Shown: in pieces, positions 11,401 to 19,288 of the stretch | Numbering within the stretch: position 1 is the first letter of the stretch | Layout of the letters: the number at the start of each line of letters is the position of its first letter | NCBI GenBank assembly: GCA_019637635.1 | Contig: JAHBVI010000008.1 | Coordinates: 1-64,000, forward strand | Reading direction: 5' to 3' | Source: Anaerolineae bacterium | GTDB lineage: Bacteria; Chloroflexota; Anaerolineae; Promineifilales; Promineifilaceae | DNA length: 64,000 nt | Notes under the pieces: generated by a model | What the model saw: only the letters and a program-made list of their open reading frames with translations | The model's database searches: none | What the model was told of the DNA's origin: nothing | Program-made: the position numbers and the translations under genes

Positions 11401-14400
11401 GGCAATGGCGTTGTCGTTCATCTCGCGGATGGTATTGCCAACGATTTCGTTCCCCACGGAAAGGCTGACGATTACACCGGAGTCGCCGCTTTCGGCGATG
11501 TAGTTGCCTTCAATGCGATTGTAGTTGGAGTCATCTGCCAGTTCCAGCCCACCATCGGGATTATCGGCGATGGTGTTGTTCAGCAGGGTGTTGTAGCTGG
11601 AGCCTTCCAGGATGGCGGCCACGTCGCTGGAGCCGACGATAAAGTTGTCCTCCAGGTGATTGTGGTCAGAGGCGAGCATGTGCAGGCCAAAGTCCATGTT
11701 GGCGGCTACCAGGTTGCCGAGTAGGGTGCTGCCGGCGCTGTCAATCAGTTCCAGACCGGCGCCATTGCCCACCAGTTCATTGTGGCGAATGATGTTGCCG
11801 TTCAGGCCGTCGTCGGCGTCTTGCAAGAGAATACCAGACTCCAGGTTGATGGAGATGAAGGTCTCTTCGATGATGTTGAAGGCGGTACCGGGGTTGAGTA
11901 ACACGCCATAGCTAAAGCCATGAATCGTGCCATTGCGCACGGTGACATAGTTGAAGCCGTCGTTGAGGATGCCGGCGCCCAGACCCGTGCCCGACAAGGT
12001 ATAGCCGTTCAGGTCTATGGTGATGCCTTCCGCGCCAATGATCAGGCCGTCTTCCAGGCAACCGATCACGTCGTCGGTAAGCAGGATGCTCTGAGTGACG
12101 ACCTGGCCGCAGCTAACCGTGCCGGGAACCGGCGGCGGCGTAACCGTCCAGGTGTAGGAGGCTTCCGACTCATCATCATCACCACCGCCGTTGCCCGCCA
12201 GGTCGGTGGCCTGCACGGTGAAGGTGTGCTGGCCGACGCTGAGGCCGGTGTAGGTGATGGGGCTGTCGCAGGGAGTAAACGGTTCACCGTCCAGCGAACA
12301 GGCGAAGGTGGCCTCTTCGTCGGCCACAAAGGCAAAGGTGGCGCTGGTGTTTACCGTCATCAGGTCTGGCTTAGAGGTGATGGTCACCAGCGGCGGGTCG
12401 TTGTCCGGCGGCGGTGGCTCGATGGTCCAGGTATGGCTGGCCGGGGTGGGGTCTACGTTGCCTTGCAGGTCAATGGCCCGCACATTAAAGGTGTGCGCGC
12501 CCAGGCCCAGGCCGGTGTAGGTGATGGGGCTGGTGCAGGCGGCGTAGCCGCCGTTGTCCAGTTGACATTGGTAGGTCAGGTATGGCCCTGGGGTGCTGTT
12601 GTCGCTGCCGCTGAAGCTGAAGACGGCGGCCGTCTGATGCGTGGGGTCGGCCGGTTTGGCGAAGATGGTGGTGTTGGGTGGGGTGCTGTCCGCGCCGGGG
12701 GGCGCCGCCACCACCGTCCAGGTGTAGACGGCCGGGGTCAGGTCTATGTTGTCGTTGAAATCAATGGCCCGCACCTCAAAGGTATGTTCTCCGGCGGTCA
12801 GGTATTGGAAGACGGCCGGGCTTTCGCACTCGATCCAGTTATCCACGTCTGGCGGCTCAATGGGTTCGCCCGGTTCCGGCGGTTCTGGTTCCGGGTCAGG
12901 CGGCGCATCCATGCGGCACTCGAAGCGCAGGGCGGTGGGCGGCGAGATGTTGTCCGAGCCGGTGAAGGTGAAGACGGCCGCTTCCATCGTGCTGCTGCCG
13001 TTGGGCGGGGTCGTCAGCAGGATGGTGTCCGGTGGGGTGAGATCGGCGCTGGTGGGGGGCACGGCCGTGCCCGGCGTACAGACCACGCCGGTACATTGCG
13101 CTGCCATGCCGTTGCCGCTGGCCGTATTGCCGCCGCCGTCAATGTTGCCAGCATCGGCTTCAATACCCCAGACGATATTGTTGTAGGCAGCGTTGTTGGC
13201 GATGACGTGGCCGGCGCCATAGACGGAAATGCCGCTGTCCTTGTTGTCGTTGGTCGTGTTGCCCTCAATCAGGCTGCTGCCTTCTTCCGCTTCCAGGACG
13301 ATGCCGGTGGCCTGGGTGCTGTTGACCGTGTTGTTGACGATCTCATTGTCTTCGCCGCCTTCGACGACGATGCCATCGGCGGTGGAGTAAGAGGCGTTGT
13401 TGCCCTCAATGCGGTTGTGGCTGGAAGAGCCACCTATCTCAATGCCGCCGGGGTTGAAACGCACATCGTTGTCTTTAATCAGGTTGCGATGGGCGCTGCC
13501 CAGGCTGATGGCCGCACCACCGGACAGATGCGAGGTATTGCCTATCACCTGATTCTCGTCTGAATCGTTCAGGCTGATGCCGGCGTCGCTGGCGCGGGCG
13601 CTGGAGTTGCCCTGCACCAGGTTGCGGTGGGAGCCTTCGCGCAGAATGATACCGGCGTCGCCGGTGTCCGACAGGGTGTTGTTGAGGATGAAGTTGTCGC
13701 TGGAACTATTCAGGTCAATACCACCGTCGCTGTCCAGCAGCGGGTTGCTGGTGAGGCCGCTGATGAAGTTACCTTCGATGCGGTGGCCGCTGGAATCATA
13801 CAGGTAGATGGCCAGGTTGCCGTTGCCGAGGAACTGGTTGTTCTCGATGACGCTGTTCTCGGAGCCGCTGGTGATGACCAGACCGAAACCGTTGTGCTGG
13901 AAGAGGTTGTTACGCACGGTGTTCCCGTGACGGCCGTTGTCCGCGTCAAACAGTTCCACCCCGGCGTTGATATTGCCGATGAAATTCATGTTCTCGACCA
14001 CGTTATTGGTGGCCCCGGCCATGAGGCGCACGCCATAGCCGTAGTTCCTGACCGTGCCGTTGCGGATGATGACGTTGTCGTTGCCCACGTTGCGAATGCC
14101 GGCCAACAGGCCATCTTCCTCACCTGGCTCAATGGGCAGGCCGCTGGCGATGGTGTGGCCATTCAGGTCCAGGATGATGTTGGAGGCGCCAATGATCAAG
14201 CCTTCGCCGAAGCAGTTGAGCAGGTCGTTTTGCACCAGGGTGCTTTCATAGATGGTCTGGCCGCAGAAAACAAAAGCCGGTACAGGGGCGGGCGGAGTTG
14301 GCGGCGGCGGCAGCCCCGCGTCCTCAAAGCGCAGCACCAGTTGGGGAGGCGTGGCCGGTAAGGCCAGGGACTCACGGCTGATGTAACTCTGTCCACCGCC

Positions 14401-17385
14401 GGCCGTCTCTTCTTCATGGGCGTCGCGGATGATCCAGCCGTAATTGGGGGCGCCGCCGATCATCGCCGTCACATGATCGGTGACGTTCCATTCACGGTAG
14501 CCGCCGCCGGAGGTGACGACGGCCGGGGTACCGGCGGTACCAGGCTGGTTGTTCCAGGTCACCTGGCTTTGCAGCCAGGGAGCGGTGATGGGCACAGCTT
14601 CCAGGTCACGGCCGGGATCGCCGTCGCCGAAGAGGCGCAAGGTGGCCCGTTCCAGGTTGCAAGCTGGCAAACCATTTGGCAGTTCAAAACGCAGCAGGCT
14701 GCGGGCATTGCGGCCGGGCGTCTCGGAACGCACCAGCAAATTCACCATAATGCCGAAGTTGGTCAGGGGCAGCGCCTCGTCTACGTAGCTGTCGGCTGCG
14801 GCAAGCAGGGTGATGTTGGCTTCGTTACAGTTGTTGGGTGTGCCTACCGTCCAGGTGTAGGTGGCCGGGGTGGGGTCTATATTGTCCCATCTATCGGCCG
14901 CCCGTACCTGGAAGGTGTGTTGCCCTGGCGTCAGGTTAGAGTAGACGGCCAGGCTGCCACATTCCAGCCAGGCTAACGGATCGTTGCTGTCCAGGCGACA
15001 TTCAAATTCCAGGAAACGTTCGGGCGTGGCATTATCTATGCCGCTGTAGGTGAAGACAACATTGCTGCCGCTGGGATTGGGCGGCGTTTCCAGGAAGAAG
15101 GTGTCGGGTGGAATTACGTCCACTTCAACCTCAAAGTCATGGCGGGCTGGGGTATCATCCGTATTCCCGGCGCGGTCAATGGCCCGGACTTCGAAGGAGA
15201 AGATGCCATCTTCAATAACGGGCACCACCCAGGGGCTGCTGCACGAGACAAAGTTAAACTCCGGCGGCAATGGCTGAGTGGGATCGGGGATTTCAGGGGG
15301 TTCGGTGGGGTCGAATTCCATCAGGCGGCACTCGAAGAGCAGGTCCTCGGGGGCGGTGACGTCATCAAGGCCGGTGAAGAGGAAGAGAGAGGTGTTTTCG
15401 GTGTCGTCCAGCGGCCCGGCGATGAAGAAGGTGTCGGGGGGATTGGTGTCGGGGGGCGGGAAGGGGCCTTCGTATTCGTAAGCGCCGATGTCGCATTTGT
15501 CGTTTTGGGGCCGGGTGACGCCGCGTGCATCGGTCATCGGGCAGCCGCCAACGCCGCCATCAATGGCAAAGCTGTCCGGCTGCAAGGCCATCGTCAGGGC
15601 AAAGCCGCCGTTAAAGGCCACCGCGTCCAGTTTTGGATTGGCGTTGTGCCGGTCACGCGGGCCAATAAAACCGCAGGAAGTACCGCCGTCCATATTGCCG
15701 CCGCCTGAGCCGAGGGGGAAGTTACAATCTTCGCCGCCCACGTTACCGGCGACAATGGTGTTGCGGAAGATGACGGAGGTGCTGGGATAACGTATGTTGA
15801 AATTGGTGCCTTCATCGGCCACACCGCTGCCGGTGGGCGCGGTGTTGTAGGCCAGGGTGCTGTTGATGACGTGGACGTCGGCGTCGGCGTCAATGTAAAG
15901 AGCGCCGCCGCGTATCTGGGCCACGTTGCCGGAGATGGTGACGTTTTCGTAAACGGCGCCGGCGTCGCCCAGGCTGTAGATACCGCCGCCCAGGCCGGTG
16001 TCGTCCGATGTGCCCACGATGGCCCGGTTGTCCCAGAAGGTGCTGCGTTGGACGTAGATGGTGCCGTCGGCGTCGTTGGACATGCCACCGCCGTTTTCAG
16101 CCTGGTTGCCGTAGATGTTACTATCCTCCAGGGTGAACGTGCCGCCGCCCTGGTTGATGAGGCCACCACCATCGTGGGTGGCGTGGTTGTGGTGGATGTT
16201 CAGGCGCGACAGGACGATGTGCGAGCCATCGTGGTTGATGCCGCCGCCCGTTTCGGCCCGGTTATAGCTGACGGTGCTGTCGCTGATGGTGACGAAGCCG
16301 AAGGAGGCGAAGGTGATACCGCCGCCTTCGCCGGTGGCTTCGTTGTAGGAGAAGGTGGAGCCGGTGATGGTGACGGAGCCGCTGCCATCGGTGTAGAGGC
16401 CGCCGCCTTCGCCGCCATCGCCGTCACCGGCCATGTTGTGGGTGAAGGTGGAGGCGATGATGTTTAACGGCCGTTCCGAATGACTATAAACGCCGCCCCC
16501 ATTGCTAACTGCCTGATTGTTGGTGAATACGCCGCGGGTGATGGTCATGCTGGTCTTGCCATCGTTGGCCACGCCACCGCCGTAATCCCCGGAACTGTTG
16601 CCGGAGACGGTGACATCGGTGAGGATAAGGGTGCCTTCGTGGGTGTTGTAGACGCCGCCGCCGCTGTCGGCGCTGTTACCGCTAATAACGCTGTCGCGGA
16701 TTTCCACGCGGCTGGGGATGTTCAGGGGGCTGAGTTCACCGGCGTTGTAGAGACCGCCGCCGCTGCGGGCACTGTTGCCGCTGATGGTGCTGTTGGTGAT
16801 GATGAGACGGCCGTTGGTGGCATACACCCCACCCCCTTCCATAACCGTGTGGTTGTTGGTAATGACCACATTGTCCAGCCGCACCGTACCTGGCGAGGTA
16901 ATAAAAATGCCGCCGCCATCGGCGGCGCTGCTGCCGTTGCGGATGGTCAGGTTGGAGATGGTGACGTTCCCGGCCGTTTCGTGGATTTCCAGAATACGAT
17001 CCAGCCCGTTGGCGTCAATGATGGTTACATCTGGCCCATCGCCGATAATGGTCAGAGTGGCGGTGATGTCCAGTTCGCCGCTGAGAACATCGTCGCCGCT
17101 GCCCGGCGGGATGTTGATGGGGTAAATCCCGGCCGGCAGATGCAGCGTGTCGGCGCTGGTGGTGGCGTTGGCCTCCTGTATGGCCGCCCGCAAGGAGCAG
17201 GTGCCGACGCTGGTCTGGCAAACGCCGTTGCCGGGGTTGGCGTCGGCCACATCTGCCTGGTTGCTGATGGCAAAGGTGGCGGCGTTGACGCCAGAGGTTT
17301 GGGAGATGGCTAACAGGAGCAGGATTACCAATACCCCGATGAGCAATCGCCCGGTTTTACTGTGGAAAAAACGAATACTTTTCAT
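2464..17385 (-). CDS. Giant secreted beta-helix / Ig-like / DNRLRE protein (4,973 aa)
   Basis: Very large exported protein, probably cell-surface or matrix. The ATG at 17385 is preferred because GGAGGT lies 7-8 nt upstream; the frame also extends back to a TTG at 17400. Residues 1-35 are a signal peptide. Modules in order (rough residues): CSLREA motif CSLRAAIQEANA (about 60); parallel beta-helix ending in DIGAYEY (100-635); Ig-like modules (640-845); DNRLRE 1 (848-1018); NosD-like helix 2 (1038-1435); Ig-like (1445-1752); helix 3 (1758-2145); Ig-like (2150-2330); helix 4 (2338-2718); Ig-like (2720-3390); helix 5 (3396-3795); a short beta-rich domain (3798-3925); Ig-like; DNRLRE 2 (4013-4178); seven Ig-like (4185-4800); DNRLRE 3 (4805-4973). 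I count 22 Ig-like modules, most with the pattern ECSLDGAPF..C and then HTFAVRA.D, so a conserved cysteine pair per module suggests disulfides. There is no LPXTG or clear C-terminal anchor. An adhesive or polysaccharide-binding role is inference. Confidence 0.93.
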   Translation of the reverse strand: MKSIRFFHSKTGRLLIGVLVILLLLAISQTSGVNAATFAISNQADVADANPGNGVCQTSVGTCSLRAAIQEANATTSADTLHLPAGIYPINIPPGSGDDVLSGELDITATLTIIGDGPDVTIIDANGLDRILEIHETAGNVTISNLTIRNGSSAADGGGIFITSPGTVRLDNVVITNNHTVMEGGGVYATNGRLIITNSTISGNSARSGGGLYNAGELSPLNIPSRVEIRDSVISGNSADSGGGVYNTHEGTLILTDVTVSGNSSGDYGGGVANDGKTSMTITRGVFTNNQAVSNGGGVYSHSERPLNIIASTFTHNMAGDGDGGEGGGLYTDGSGSVTITGSTFSYNEATGEGGGITFASFGFVTISDSTVSYNRAETGGGINHDGSHIVLSRLNIHHNHATHDGGGLINQGGGTFTLEDSNIYGNQAENGGGMSNDADGTIYVQRSTFWDNRAIVGTSDDTGLGGGIYSLGDAGAVYENVTISGNVAQIRGGALYIDADADVHVINSTLAYNTAPTGSGVADEGTNFNIRYPSTSVIFRNTIVAGNVGGEDCNFPLGSGGGNMDGGTSCGFIGPRDRHNANPKLDAVAFNGGFALTMALQPDSFAIDGGVGGCPMTDARGVTRPQNDKCDIGAYEYEGPFPPPDTNPPDTFFIAGPLDDTENTSLFLFTGLDDVTAPEDLLFECRLMEFDPTEPPEIPDPTQPLPPEFNFVSCSSPWVVPVIEDGIFSFEVRAIDRAGNTDDTPARHDFEVEVDVIPPDTFFLETPPNPSGSNVVFTYSGIDNATPERFLEFECRLDSNDPLAWLECGSLAVYSNLTPGQHTFQVRAADRWDNIDPTPATYTWTVGTPNNCNEANITLLAAADSYVDEALPLTNFGIMVNLLVRSETPGRNARSLLRFELPNGLPACNLERATLRLFGDGDPGRDLEAVPITAPWLQSQVTWNNQPGTAGTPAVVTSGGGYREWNVTDHVTAMIGGAPNYGWIIRDAHEEETAGGGQSYISRESLALPATPPQLVLRFEDAGLPPPPTPPAPVPAFVFCGQTIYESTLVQNDLLNCFGEGLIIGASNIILDLNGHTIASGLPIEPGEEDGLLAGIRNVGNDNVIIRNGTVRNYGYGVRLMAGATNNVVENMNFIGNINAGVELFDADNGRHGNTVRNNLFQHNGFGLVITSGSENSVIENNQFLGNGNLAIYLYDSSGHRIEGNFISGLTSNPLLDSDGGIDLNSSSDNFILNNTLSDTGDAGIILREGSHRNLVQGNSSARASDAGISLNDSDENQVIGNTSHLSGGAAISLGSAHRNLIKDNDVRFNPGGIEIGGSSSHNRIEGNNASYSTADGIVVEGGEDNEIVNNTVNSTQATGIVLEAEEGSSLIEGNTTNDNKDSGISVYGAGHVIANNAAYNNIVWGIEADAGNIDGGGNTASGNGMAAQCTGVVCTPGTAVPPTSADLTPPDTILLTTPPNGSSTMEAAVFTFTGSDNISPPTALRFECRMDAPPDPEPEPPEPGEPIEPPDVDNWIECESPAVFQYLTAGEHTFEVRAIDFNDNIDLTPAVYTWTVVAAPPGADSTPPNTTIFAKPADPTHQTAAVFSFSGSDNSTPGPYLTYQCQLDNGGYAACTSPITYTGLGLGAHTFNVRAIDLQGNVDPTPASHTWTIEPPPPDNDPPLVTITSKPDLMTVNTSATFAFVADEEATFACSLDGEPFTPCDSPITYTGLSVGQHTFTVQATDLAGNGGGDDDESEASYTWTVTPPPVPGTVSCGQVVTQSILLTDDVIGCLEDGLIIGAEGITIDLNGYTLSGTGLGAGILNDGFNYVTVRNGTIHGFSYGVLLNPGTAFNIIEETFISINLESGILLQDADDGLNGNIIRHNELVGNGAGLELIDSAGSTLLGNLVAANMDFGLHMLASDHNHLEDNFIVGSSDVAAILEGSSYNTLLNNTIADNPDGGLELADDSNYNRIEGNYIAESGDSGVIVSLSVGNEIVGNTIREMNDNAIALANAQYNLVYGNDIRFNASGIEISGSSNNHIEANNASSGGLGIEAGDFSYNNVIVLNLVNNNDAGGIAIEGSAPAGYGNYIDRNQANGNGGDGIAVQGVGHIIIGNQANNNDGWGIYSSQGSAEGINIDGGGNLATGNAEPEQCYNVRCDGGPPLVQDAIPPQTLISSGPPNPTVFNTATFDFVGFDNATAVTFQCSLDFAEFTPCATPMTYTGLSLGSHTFAVRARDWSGNVDPSPASYTWTINPLPPGVPPETTIVSGPDVATTSSSATFVFTADEPGVTFECSLDGALATACTSPQSYFGLLPGAHTFAVYAIDSENLPDTTPATHNWFITSTPVAVAASCGQIITQSTLLTNDLLDCLGDGLIIGAHGITLDLNGRTIDGVGLGIGVRNDGFDNVVITNGAITSFDYGVQLNPGTQNNVVSLLTLLENQDGAVQLLGTTNVTVRNNTITGNTMGVELSAGTTGAWIYNNFLLNNPGDAVYLLGVSGNRVEDNQATGSSGAGVNLEGAGNNIVIGNTFVSSSDGGVNMILGSNNNRVEGNTILDSGSSAISISESDGNQVLGNTAHNNGGGGINLEFADNNTIARNDVRFNSGGIALTSSSGNRIEANFASGVGGSGIEVEAESYNNEIVANTVIGNSGEGIYVANVAPAGQGNLIEANIVSSNGGDGISVNGGGHTITNNTADLNGGWGIYAAVTGMDGGGNRALGNDEPTQCFNVVCEIGTWFGQPDTIIVMKPTDPTNSSTAIFTFTGVDDMDDPWNLDFECRLDSSDELAWVECENPWFYTNLSAGEHTFEVRAIDSQGNIDPTPATYTWLYTSLPLGVPPDTFFDRVPPLESPFFEGFFTFYANEPDVTFECSLDGSPFAPCGFEDPEVPVSTGAFIFEFEDYQVGQHTFAVRAIDIEGLVDPTPATYVWNIAGLIVTVTSGPAYIAPEEPGDVAEGGETEETFATFTFVSNLPDTIFYCSLDLEPFAECDPVGTSYTGLAIGEHLFRVYGVDNEGREQLQPTEYGWEIIPGLDIVPPDTFITGGPADPSGSVTFTFTGLDDVTSPAALLFECSLNDPTDAGFSECTSPLTYPNPSFPLPLAIGWHTFYVRAMDAEGNVDPTPAFLEFEFLGDNIAPETTILTGPAAATPEANVFFTFTANDPYPTFECSLDGALYVVCASPYEVQLSEPGTYTLAVRAIDLAGNVGAPASWPWVYQGPPPPDTEAPQTIVVVGPADPSASSQATFIFSGSDNETAPGELEFQCRLDSTDPNAWADCESPATFTGLGLGAHLLEVRAVDLAGNVDETPASHAWTIVLPTAIEPQTGALTSIESGPDPATLSTSATFAFAATNSGASLECSLDGAPFTGCTAPVDYTSLSLGAHVFSVRAGAADTQPSVYVWHVLAAPVPTVVSCGMVLTHSTQLLNDLSNCPYGGLYIGAANIAVDLNGRTVDGLNFMGSGQSSGLHAGITNIGFDNVLIFGGTVQEFGYGILLMTETTNNTVRNATVQTNSIAGVAVADSSNTLLRNNTISGNLEGIWLLNGSGNVVHDNDMDGNLGVPILLENAHNNRVTANVINGETYNPLLGSDAGISLEGSGNNRISGNVINNAGDGGILLIQQSNNNRVENNMANWTGDAGIVIEDSEANLIIGNTAQNNSDAGIGLNHAYLNIIRDNDFRFNPFGIELEDSGGNLIQENNASNNTATGIWIGGTSLQNQVVGNTANNNAAIGIADEAPALDAQGNPAPGNLYDGNTANNNGTHGMYTAEPGHTLQNNTANNNGQWGILAAAGTINGGGNTATGNGFGAQCLGIPCNVPTTFNTPVGPDVNVPLTTADNSASAEVTFSTVSVAGNTTLTVDENPPALPAGYLQLGALFYDINTTAVFSGPIVVCLDYTPGSLPEPVQLLHYEGGAWVDVTTSSSAGQVCGQVSSLSPFAVAALAPPTPPETTITSAPANPSTATTAAFTFTADKVGSTFQCSLDGAPFTACTSPASYTNLALGAHEFRVRATDAEGNVEPTPAGHIWTILAPVDCGAPVVFAVSIDAWVDQGSPTSNKGTDSVMKLQAKGPSNNNRILVRFNLPTSPPPGCQIQSATLRMFAPSAVNGRTLQALRLTGNWTEYGVTWNNQPATAGAAATTSSGQGWREWDVAAQVQAMITSGNHGFLIRDANETGNGFEQQFHAREKNENVPQLVITYAAGGSGGQDIIPPQTSIETGPELTTMDTSASFTFAADEQVVGFECSLNGGPFTGCDTPADYNNLAVANHTFAVRAIDLSGLVDPTPATFYWTVIPTPDTTPPQTNMDSGPVVVTINTNATFTFTADEPGSTFECSSDGVTWTACASPRELTGLALGEHTFQVRATDPAGNTDQTPASHAWTIIAPPDTAVDNAPDATTEAIDATFTFSSPNVTGATFQCALNGAAFTACASPVSYTGLGLGSHTFAVRAIDAYGHADPNPATYTWTIVAPPDTTAPETTITAGPASPTTNTEAEFTFSANEAATFECSLNGAPFTTCTSPTLYSDLNRAAHTFAVRATDQAGNVDDTPASYAWTIEEPAPTDTTPPETLLNSGPEASTSETGATFTFSANEEATFACSLNGAPFTGCTSPATYSGLALGERTFAVQATDTAGNVDATPATYTWVIVAPPDTTPPHTVIEAGPPSSTSATTASFIFSADEPGSTFECSLDGAAWAACVSPKAYSGLAVGEHAFDVRATDPAGNVDPMPAHFVWTVLPPPDTTPPTTTITSGPAASTPSTSASFTFTANESGVTFECSLDGAAFVACATPRAYDSLSAGPHIFAVRGTDPAGNMEAPPVTYNWTVSPPPDCGPQIVANIVADSWVEQGSTSNKGTDGILKVQGKNSNNMRALLRFALPTNVPAGCVVQSAELRLYASSWKNNRTLQVFRLNGNWTEYGVTWANQPGTTGTAVTTTSGSGWRQWNVTAMVQTMLDTGVNHGFLVRDANETGSGNEQQFHAREKGNNIPVLIITLAPAGN

Positions 17386-17438
17386 TTCAATTACCTCCAA
17401 TTCTTTACGGTTCCGTGAACCTGAGACAGCAAGGACTT

Positions 17439-17855
17439 TTAACGATTGATCATTCCATTAATGGGTATGTCGCGGAGACAAACCCCTTCGTTTTTGACGG
17501 ATGTTTCGGTGGTAGGTGTGGGCGAAAAATTTTCGATCAGGGCGGCTAAATCGGTGGCCTGGGTGAGGGAGACGGTGAATTTGTCGTAGACGTGGACCAG
17601 GTTTTCTTGGGAGTTGACCAGGATGACGCGGACACGGCCGTTGGGGAGCAACTGGCCGAGCAATGCCTGGAGGCTGTCGCCAATGACACTCGTTTCCAGC
17701 ACCAGGACATCGGGTTGCAGTTGTTCCATGCCCTGTAATAAACCGGCAAAATTGGTATGTTTCATGCGCCGAACCTGTATCGTGGGGAGATGGGAGAGCA
17801 GGTTTTCCACCACATCTCCCAACAGCACATTGATGACCACCAGCAAAGTACACAC
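17439..17855 (-). CDS. Receiver-like (pseudo-REC) small protein
   Basis: Protein of 138 residues starting at GTG 17855; an in-frame TGA lies four codons upstream. The first 110 residues have the alternating hydrophobic pattern of a response-regulator receiver domain: LLVVINVLLGDVVENLL at the start, PDVLVLETS at the usual phospho-acceptor strand, VRVILVNSQEN at the next strand and LAALIENF as last helix. The usual acceptor Asp appears to be replaced (LVLE instead of LVLD), so it is probably a pseudo-receiver without an output domain. The C-terminal 30 residues look unstructured. It lies directly upstream (38 nt) of the giant secreted protein on the same strand, so the two could be cotranscribed. 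The assignment rests on pattern, not on a strong motif. Confidence 0.5.
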   Translation of the reverse strand: MCTLLVVINVLLGDVVENLLSHLPTIQVRRMKHTNFAGLLQGMEQLQPDVLVLETSVIGDSLQALLGQLLPNGRVRVILVNSQENLVHVYDKFTVSLTQATDLAALIENFSPTPTTETSVKNEGVCLRDIPINGMINR

Positions 17856-18064
17856 GTTTTTTGATCACAGTTGGCTGAACCAACGCCTTGCCACCCAAAC
17901 AGGCAACATCAGGCGCGGTTAGCCTGGTTAGCCAATATGGATTAGGGTAATGGAGGGAGAGGGGGGTTGGCTACGGCCGTAGCCCCGTACCGGGTACCGG
18001 TTTTTGTACCCATTTGGACTGGTTAAACCGGTACTTTTTGGTACTCAGGTACTACAAGAAGGGA

Positions 18065-18107
18065 TTTTTGCACAAATATGCAATCAGGTTGCATATTTGT
18101 GCAAAAA
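18065..18107. promoter_or_regulatory. Perfect 19-bp inverted repeat (likely operator) upstream of ATPase gene
   Basis: Arms 18065-18083 and 18089-18107 are perfect reverse complements around a 5-nt spacer (tcagg); each arm contains TTTGCACAAATATGCAA. The right arm ends 11 nt before the ATG at 18119. The AT-rich sequence and position suggest an operator or a structured leader rather than a terminator. Upstream (17977-18060) the sequence is rich in GTACC/GGTAC words. Confidence 0.65.
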
Positions 18108-18118
18108 GACGTATATTG

Positions 18119-19288
18119 ATGCCTATGATTGCCCGCACGTTGACGGCAAAATTGCTTGATCTGATCCCAAAATTTCCGGTTATTACTGTAACTGGCCCAC
18201 GCCAATCTGGCAAAACTACGCTGGTTCGGGCTGTGTTCACCGACCTGCCTTATGTTTCTCTGGAGGAGCCAGACATCCGCCAGTTTGCCCTGCAGGACCC
18301 GCGTGGCTTTCTGGCGAACTTTCCCCAAGGGGCAGTGCTGGATGAAGTGCAACGGACGCCGGAACTTTTTTCTTACATTCAAACGGTGGTAGATACGGAA
18401 GAGCGACGGCCGTACATCCTCACCGGTTCTGCCAATTTTTTGCTACTGGAACAGATTAGCCAATCGTTGGCCGGACGGGCTGCCGTGTTGACCCTGCTGC
18501 CCTTCTCTTTAATGGAATTGAAACAGGCCGGCTACTCGTATGACCACCCCGAATCTGCTATGTTCAACGGTCAATATCCTCCCATTTATGATCGCCAAAT
18601 TCCACCTACCGATTTTTTCCCGGCTTACCTGCAAACCTATGTGGAGCGAGATGTGCGGCTGCTTAAAAACATCACCGACCTTAACGCTTTTGTCCAGTTT
18701 ACGCAGTTGTGCGCCGGGCGTGTGGGGCAGCTTCTCAACCTTGCCAGCCTGGCCAATGATGCAGGTATAAGTCCCAATACAGCCAAAGCCTGGCTTTCTG
18801 TTTTAGAAGCCTCTTATGTGGTTTACCAACTGCGTCCTTATCACCAAAATTTCAACAAGCGGTTGATTAAGTCGCCCAAACTATACTTTTATGATGTGGG
18901 GCTGGTCTGTTCCCTGTTGGGCATACGCGATGTTTCTCAACTACAAACACATTACCTGAAGGGGGCGCTATTTAAAAATCTGGTTGTCGGCGAATTCATC
19001 AAACAGGCATACAACCGGGGCGAACACGCCTACCCATATTTCTGGCAAGACAGTCGTGGAAACGAGATTGATTGTTTGTTAGCTAATGGCGATGCGGGCA
19101 TTAAACTGGTGGAGATCAAAGCGGGCAAGACGGTAACAGACAGTTACTTTCGCAACATCCGCTATTGGCAAAACCTGGCGGGGAAAACAGCGACGGCCTA
19201 CGTGGTGTACGGCGGCGACCGTTCACTGCAAATGGGGGATGGCCAACTGGTAAGCTGGCGCGAACTAGAGCAAATCTATATGTTGTAA
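18119..19288 (+). CDS. ATP-binding AAA / DUF4143 family protein
   Basis: A 389-residue P-loop ATPase of the AAA_14 plus DUF4143 type. The N-terminal ATPase domain has Walker A GPRQSGKTTL (about residues 22-31), Walker B GAVLDEVQ (about 75) and the sensor-like YILTGSANF. The C-terminal half contains a winged-helix-like segment (LLNLASLANDAGISPNTAKAW, split here as LLNLASLAND and AGISPNTAKAW) and the DUF4143 end (FWQDSRGNEIDCLL, KLVEIKAGKT). That end resembles a PD-(D/E)XK nuclease fold with E-x-K, although nuclease activity is generally not shown for the family. The ATG at 18119 is chosen because homologues start close to the first beta strand; an in-frame extension exists upstream but would run through the palindrome. 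The last 13 nt overlap the convergent response-regulator gene. Function in the cell is unknown; such genes are widespread and mobile. Confidence 0.85.
   Translation: MPMIARTLTAKLLDLIPKFPVITVTGPRQSGKTTLVRAVFTDLPYVSLEEPDIRQFALQDPRGFLANFPQGAVLDEVQRTPELFSYIQTVVDTEERRPYILTGSANFLLLEQISQSLAGRAAVLTLLPFSLMELKQAGYSYDHPESAMFNGQYPPIYDRQIPPTDFFPAYLQTYVERDVRLLKNITDLNAFVQFTQLCAGRVGQLLNLASLANDAGISPNTAKAWLSVLEASYVVYQLRPYHQNFNKRLIKSPKLYFYDVGLVCSLLGIRDVSQLQTHYLKGALFKNLVVGEFIKQAYNRGEHAYPYFWQDSRGNEIDCLLANGDAGIKLVEIKAGKTVTDSYFRNIRYWQNLAGKTATAYVVYGGDRSLQMGDGQLVSWRELEQIYML

Noticed and set aside
2527..17313. Many long plus-strand frames opposite the giant gene
   Set aside because: The giant frame has signal peptide, domain order and ribosome site; the plus-strand frames have none and mirror its repeats.
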